This document shows, piece after piece, positions 58,772-64,000 of a DNA stretch of 64,000 nucleotides. Numbering within the stretch: position 1 is the stretch's first letter; every line of letters starts with the position of its first letter. The notes beneath the pieces are model-generated. The model worked only from the letters and a program-made list of their open reading frames with translations, was not told the origin of the DNA and searched no databases. Origin of the DNA: Datura wrightii (taxonomy: Eukaryota > Streptophyta > Magnoliopsida > Solanales > Solanaceae); the NCBI GenBank assembly GCA_035772735.1, contig JASDFA010000016.1, positions 175,713,001-175,777,000 of the forward strand. Reading direction: 5' to 3'. Position numbers and translations under genes: made by a program.

Positions 58772-60189
58772 TGTTCGACTGTTTGTTATATGGGTGTATA
58801 ACTACACGCAAGTGCACGTGGTCGAACAAGTAGTAAAGTGGCTTAAGTAAGCCAAGTATCGATCCCGCAGGGACTGGGATAAGGTACAATCTGCTCAAGT
58901 GTACTATATTTTAATTCCAACAATGAAGACAACAGTGTAACCAAGAATTTGATATTTTGAGTTCTAATTATTATGCTAAGTCTAAAACAACTATCTAATG
59001 TGAGTCTGAACTATGAATGTGAGCATGCTGAGGTTAAATGAACATGTAAAGAAATTAATTATCAATATAATTTAGTTAGTCTTTTCCTCCGGTTGCTAGT
59101 CAAGAACTAATGTCAATGGATTAAAACTCTCGTATTTAACCCAACTTAAGAATCATGAACCGCCCACCTACATTTCTGTGATTAAACGAAATTCATGTTC
59201 TAGCCATACAAACCTGGTTCCTAAATTGACTAATACAACTTTCAGGTATATTTCTATCCTGAAGGTAAATCAATTCTCAATTTTTCCAAAATAAGAAAAG
59301 ATCATACCCTATTAATTCAAAACTTTCCAATTTCTTGCTCTCTCGAGTGAAACCGGACTTTTTAGATGTACATTAACGTAGGCCACACATTAATGCAGTA
59401 AGAACAAGAATCAATAGAACTACCATGGAAGAAAAGATGAAAAACCAACTTAATCAACAATCACATTTTAATACAATTGTTCTTAACCTCAGCAAGAAGA
59501 GGAATTAGCCACTCATTTGTGGATTAAACATCGTTAAATGAGTGTTAAACGTACAAGCAATTGAATTAAAGAAGAAGGAGTTAGAGAAAAACCCTGATAA
59601 TTTTGTCCCCTCAACTGCCTGTAACCCACGTTCTTGCACCACCAAGTCAGAATAATTAAAAATGAAGTGTTCTATTTATACTAGTGGGAATTTTTTCCGG
59701 AATAACAAGCAACGTGTCATGGAGTGCATCGTGGAGCACTGCCTCCGTGACACGCCACTGACGTGGACCCTCACTGGAAATTGGGTGTCCAGGTAATAAG
59801 GCCCAACGTGGCACGGCGTGCAACACGGAGCTAGGCCACCGTGCCACTGACCCAACGCGCACCCTCACTGGAAATTGCCAAAAATTCCCTAGCCAGGCAG
59901 AAGGCTTCCGCGATGGCAGCATGACACGGCTCCATCGCGGCGCCTCTTTATTTTGTGCCTTCCAATGCCTTGTCCTTTGCTAACATCCGAGTCCAACCCC
60001 GATCTCTCCCAACACGCATTTTAGCTTCCCAAAATTACATTTTACCTGCAATACAATGCTAATCATGTTGGTTAGTATAAATTCACATTTTATTAACAAT
60101 CACATGAGAATGTATCAACATTGCTAGGTAAACAAGGCTAAAATGACATATTTAAGTATCACTTGGGCATATAAATTTGGCCAAGATAA
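58772..60189 (-). repeat. 3' LTR of C
   Basis: 1418 bp, TGTTCGACTG to AAGATAA on the plus strand (GATCA in A and B, so the terminal CA is mutated). TATA (minus) 59680-59673, hairpin arms 59713-59724 (one mismatch) and 59743-59754. Confidence 0.85.
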
Positions 60190-60203
60190 CTTACCCCACA
60201 CTT
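60190..60203 (-). promoter_or_regulatory. polypurine tract of C
   Basis: Minus strand AAGTGTGGGGTAAG next to the LTR. Confidence 0.65.
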
Positions 60204-61992
60204 AATCCTTGTTTGTCCTCGAACAACAATCTTACACCTCATGCAATTTACACCCCAACCTCGCTACTTTGGTTCGATAATATAGGCTACGGTCATACCG
60301 ATTATTCAATACAGCAAATAATCAAGAAAACATGCATGGTCCTATCAATGCAATGACCTTCAATACATCAAGACCTCCTAGATTGAAGAATCGACTTTTG
60401 ATATCGGCAAACTCATGCAAATCAGCTGATCAAGACATCCGACACGAAAATTAATCTCTCCTCAAGCATGTGCCCTCACAACACGAGAGAATTTTCCCCT
60501 TTTTGATCGTACAAACTCAAACGATTACATGCAGGGGCATATAGACACAATTTCACTCTCTCCCCCAAAAGAATTCACATGCATCATGTCACGAACCATA
60601 AGCTTGCCTTTAGTGTATTACTCCACTAATATAAATAAGTGTGATGTAAGATCACGTAGGACTTTAACGGGTTGTAATGTAAGCTACGGTACTAGTAAAT
60701 ATTGGGCTAGCCAATAATAGCCACTAGCATCCTTAAGCGCCTTTTCAATACATCCCATCAAACTCATGGGCATTGTTTCTTTCTTCATCCTCCCATTCTT
60801 GAAGTTTTTCTTTAGTTTGGCCCATCTTATTAAGCACACTTGACACCACAACAAAGATTGTTCATACACCTTCATTATAGTTTATTTATAACAAGTGCAC
60901 CTTCAACCTTTTCTTTCCCTTTATCACTCTGCTTTTCTTTTCTTTTCACCATTCTCACTCTTTAACACTTTGGGAAAATTATTTTCTCTTCTTAAGTGCT
61001 TAAGAGTTTTGGATCAAATTTACGGCTAATGAAAAGAAGGGATTAAGCTCGGTTTACACTTTTTGACAAAAGGAAAAAAATAAGAGGCTAAAGGCTCAAC
61101 GGGCTGACTAGGGTGTACAATCAAGGTGGGTACGATAATGAAAAAGAGAAACTTTCGCTTAAAACAAAGAAATTCCTACATCCTTTCCTACCATACACCT
61201 CCTTCATTTCATTTTGTACACACACCAGGCAAGTTCTAGACACTTCACAATAGCACGGAATAACAAAACCTCACTTAACACTTGTTGCACATGCTCAATT
61301 CAAGACGTATTCACAGACTCTTCAATCAGCTAATTACAAGAATTCAAAATTAAGCCTCAATCACACTGAATCGACTTTATGGCCTAGGTATCTCAACATA
61401 TTTACAAAGTTGCATGCTTTCATAAAAACCACCTTTGCATTTCAAATATCATGTACAACCCGCAACCAGAATTCCGCAACCATAAAGTAGCTACAGATTT
61501 TGGGATGCAACCCATAAAAGAATAACAACTAAAAAATAAATAAGAAAAATCTTCTCATAACGACTACATTTCCCTTAAGACGGTCGTCATCCATCCATCA
61601 TAGGGAACGGTCACTAACTAAGACTTCATTTCTATGGGACCATTCTCGATAAAAGAACCGAAAACAAATGCCGAGAAACCCAAGAATTGAAGAAAAAAAG
61701 AAAATTTTTAAAAATATCGATCATTTCGATAAACAAAAATATGTACAAAATCATCTAGCAACATTTAGCAACGCACAATAGTTTCACATATAATTACAAT
61801 AAAGAACAACAACTTCACAATCACAAATCACAGGGTCACAAAATTTTTTTTTCACAGGCACAGTAATAGACTAGAACATACATAACAGCACAACCAGCAC
61901 CTAACTACCCCACCCCACACTTATCTCGAACAATGCCCCCAGTGTTCACAAAAATTAAAATAGCACAAAAATTGGGTGGTGGAACCCCCTGA
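60204..61992 (-). other. untranslated region after ORF3 of C
   Basis: No gene seen. Collinear with the same region in A and B. PPT-like CACCCCACACTT at 61911-61922. Confidence 0.55.
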
Positions 61993-63213
61993 TCAATCAA
62001 AATACTCCACTTTTTCATCAGGTGTTGCTGCTTCATCTCCCATGTCTGAATCACCCCCATCGTCATCATCGGACTCCACATCGGAGTCCTCCCGACGTGT
62101 CTCCTCATCTGTGGGGACATCATCATCCATGGGCTCCACAAAAGCTGGCCCCACTTGGTATAGAGCCCTGGAATTTTTGCCAAAAGGGTAGTCTAGCTCG
62201 AGCTTCCATATCTCCTCCTCTGTTGCCGGCTTCCCGTCTATCCTCAGCTAGAGCATCTGCATCCCGTACATGCGAGCCATGTACTGATCATCCCGAGCAT
62301 CTCGCTCGGCAAGTGTAAGAACAGGCCCATGGGTGGTGTCGGATGCCTTAGTTTTAGTGACATCTAAGGCCCGCCGCTCCATCTGCAGGATGTAGTCAAG
62401 GGCCTCTTCCTCAACATCTAGGCCCCTCAGGAATGTGGTGAGTAGTCCACCAAATCTGTATTTGTGCCCCTGATGCAACCGGGCTCTCTTCATGGCGGAG
62501 ATAATCACCGCCCCCACGTTGATCTCCAGCCCTTTCATCAGGTCGTACACTAGGCATACACGATCCCGGGTTACATCTGTCATATGTACCCCTGAGATTA
62601 GGCAGGAACACACGATCTTAAGCCATATCCTGGCTTCCCTGTTCATCTGTGCGTAGGGCAAAGTCTGATGGTAGCCCCTCTCCCTGTGTCTGCTCCACCT
62701 AGCTATTGATTGGGTTCCACACAAAGTGCATCTGATGTCCGCATATGGTGGAGTGATGTTCAGCTGTCGAAGCACATGGGCGTCTGTGTCCTGCGCCCCT
62801 AGGATAGCATTGAGGTGATGGGTCTCAAAGGTGACTATTTGCCCTCTTATTTTGATGGTGTGACTTCTGAGTGTCGGGTTCCAATTGGCATAGAATTCCC
62901 GAATCAAGTGCAAGTTGCATTCCTTGGGCTCTTCAAAGATTAAGTTGAGCCTAGCTGCCTCGATCCTGTGGAAGATCCTAGGGAACTCCTGTGCCAACGG
63001 TTCCCGTGCTATGTGTTCCTCGGGGAAGTACTTGCTCTCCTTGTGCTTTGCATACCACTTCTTCCCCTCTTCTGTCACCCACCTAGTTCCGTATTGGCGG
63101 CGTTGGCCGCGAGGAACCACTGGTGCTGCTGGGACCGCTGTGCCCAATCTGATTCTTTTTCTGCCGGCACCAGATGTTGATGCGCCTTTTCCCTTGTCCT
63201 GCCTGCTTGCCAT
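61993..63213 (-). pseudogene. ORF3 of C (PF20167-like), nearly intact
   Basis: ATG at 63213-63211. One frame runs 321 codons to TAG at 62248: basic start MASRQDKGKG, RRQYGTRWVTEEGKKWYAKH, FEEPKECNLHLIREFYANWN, TLRSHTIKIRGQIVTFETHH, DTDAHVLRQLNITPPYADIR, GYHQTLPYAQMNREARIWLK, VTRDRVCLVYDLMKGLEINV, AMKRARLHQGH, GGLLTTFLRGLDVEEEALDY. The TAG stands for CAG in A. The same frame then continues about 84 codons to the acidic tail (DSDVESDDDDGGDSDMGDEA) and EKVEYFD, stop at 61993. One base change thus separates this copy from a full-length 406-codon frame. Composition suggests a soluble protein with basic N-terminus and acidic C-terminus. Resemblance to the putative plant transposon protein family is by motif style. 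Function unknown. Confidence 0.8.
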
Positions 63214-63218
63214 TTTTC

Positions 63219-63305
63219 CTGTCAACTGAAATAGACAAGTTCAATGTTAAGCCAATGAATCTTAGCTTCGACTAAGGTTGGGTTAAGCTAGGCTACCCCA
63301 CACTT
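63219..63305 (-). promoter_or_regulatory. splice-acceptor-like site and PPT-like motif before ORF3 of C
   Basis: Minus strand AAGTGTGGGGTA (63305-63294), GGCTTAACATTGAACTTGTC, then TATTTCAGTTGACAG ending at 63219, ATG at 63213. Confidence 0.5.
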
Positions 63306-64000
63306 AGTTCTTAGCTAAAACTACAACATTATGGCAAGATCATACTTATTTACACAAACAAACAACCAAATATAACAAACATGCTTAGTGCATTCGAATA
63401 ATTCGACAGTATATATTCTATGTACTACTCAGACTTCATACAGCTAACCACAATCATTACCATCGACAACATTTTATCTCATAGCACTTAGCAAGGAGAA
63501 ATAAAACAAAAGAAAAAAAGAAAAAATTAACTACATGATCCTACACAATTCAACCAATTCTTACAATTTTCGATATTACCCTAACCCGAGAATCCGTCGG
63601 TTTTTGAGCATAGTAACAGTTAGAACAATCGACTCATCTCACTCCACATGTACAACCCAACATGAATTTCACTAGTTCAACTAAATTTTTCCATTTCGAA
63701 TTCAAAGGCAAGCCCTAGCTATGATTTTATCACAAATTCGATTAAACTATGTCATTATCGCGTTCAAGCAATCACAATGATACTCCAAACATCAATCAAC
63801 AATAATTCAATAGAATTTAAGCTCAATTTCTACTTAGGGCAAGTTTAGCTCATATCACTAGTTCAATATCGAAAAATTTCGACAAGAATTGAAATAGAGT
63901 TGAAGAACATACCTTGAATTCAAAGAATTGATGAAAACTCAATGAAATTATTGTCCTAAGTCCGTGTCACGTCGAGGGGGGATGGGTTTTTGGGAGGTTG
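63306..64000 (-). other. pol-ORF3 spacer of C (partial)
   Basis: AT-rich, no ORF supported, collinear with 18743-19430 and 47163-47850. The window ends just before the stretch where A and B carry their hairpins. Confidence 0.55.

Larger units (their letters stand above)
58772..64000 (-). mobile_element. Athila element C, 3' portion (runs off window)
   Basis: Minus-oriented element inserted in F. Present: 3' LTR, PPT, untranslated region, ORF3 and part of the pol-ORF3 spacer. gag-pol and 5' LTR, if they exist, lie beyond 64000. The left flank AGTAG (58767-58771) should recur beyond the right end if the insertion is intact. Confidence 0.85.

Noticed and set aside
61993..63213. ORF3 as a DNA-transposon transposase
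   Set aside because: The family name suggests it, but there are no terminal inverted repeats and no DDE pattern; position inside three LTR elements points to a retrotransposon gene.
1..64000. Host genes or RNA genes
   Set aside because: No non-transposon protein family, rRNA or complete tRNA could be recognised on either strand; gene-free stretches align with LTRs or element spacers.

Overview
The window is nuclear plant DNA, probably from a large-genome eudicot. The LTR styles look like those of Solanaceae, but that is an impression and not a proof. I see no intact host gene, tRNA, rRNA or other RNA gene. Almost every base can be assigned to nested Ty3/gypsy LTR retrotransposons of two lineages. 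Athila-type elements have a tRNA-Asp primer site, gag-PR-RT-RNaseH-INT, and an extra ORF3 between INT and the 3' LTR; I call them A, B, C and G. Tekay/Del-type chromoviruses have a tRNA-iMet primer site and a chromodomain after INT; these are D, E and I. A family with 3.2 kb LTRs (J, H, F) looks chromoviral too. All coding regions carry stops or frameshifts, so genes are annotated as pseudogenes.

Layout, left half. 1-4655 is the 3' part of minus-strand chromovirus I (LTR, chromodomain, INT, RNaseH, RT, CCHC scrap). From 4650 to about 32039 runs an old minus-strand Athila element, G (ORF3 scrap, INT, RNaseH, RT, gag, PBS, 5' LTR). It is split by a solo LTR J (7903-11105) and by element D (11906-29694, flanked by CCATG). 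D's left LTR is itself split by Athila element A (14170-23947, flanked by ATGTA). A is young (LTRs about 2-3% different by eye) but lacks RT, RNaseH and most of INT.

Layout, right half. 32040-35869 is a minus-strand LTR plus internal remnant of H. 35870-36261 and 57895-58771 are two halves of a plus-strand LTR fragment F. F is split by chromovirus E (36262-57894). E is split inside its chromodomain by Athila element B (42631-55282, flanked by GGAAG), the most complete element here. Athila element C starts at 58772 inside F and runs off the window.

How the parts work together. A, B and C share LTRs, hairpin-bearing TATA promoters, a tripled polypurine motif, and an ORF3 resembling the family called putative plant transposon protein (PF20167-like). 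A conserved 3' splice-site-like sequence lies just before the ORF3 start. A keeps gag, protease and ORF3 and could only have moved with RT and INT supplied by a B-like element. The most system-like content is this ORF3 module carried by both autonomous and defective Athila elements. Stops across the window are mostly C-to-T changes at CAG or CGA, the expected scar of plant cytosine methylation.
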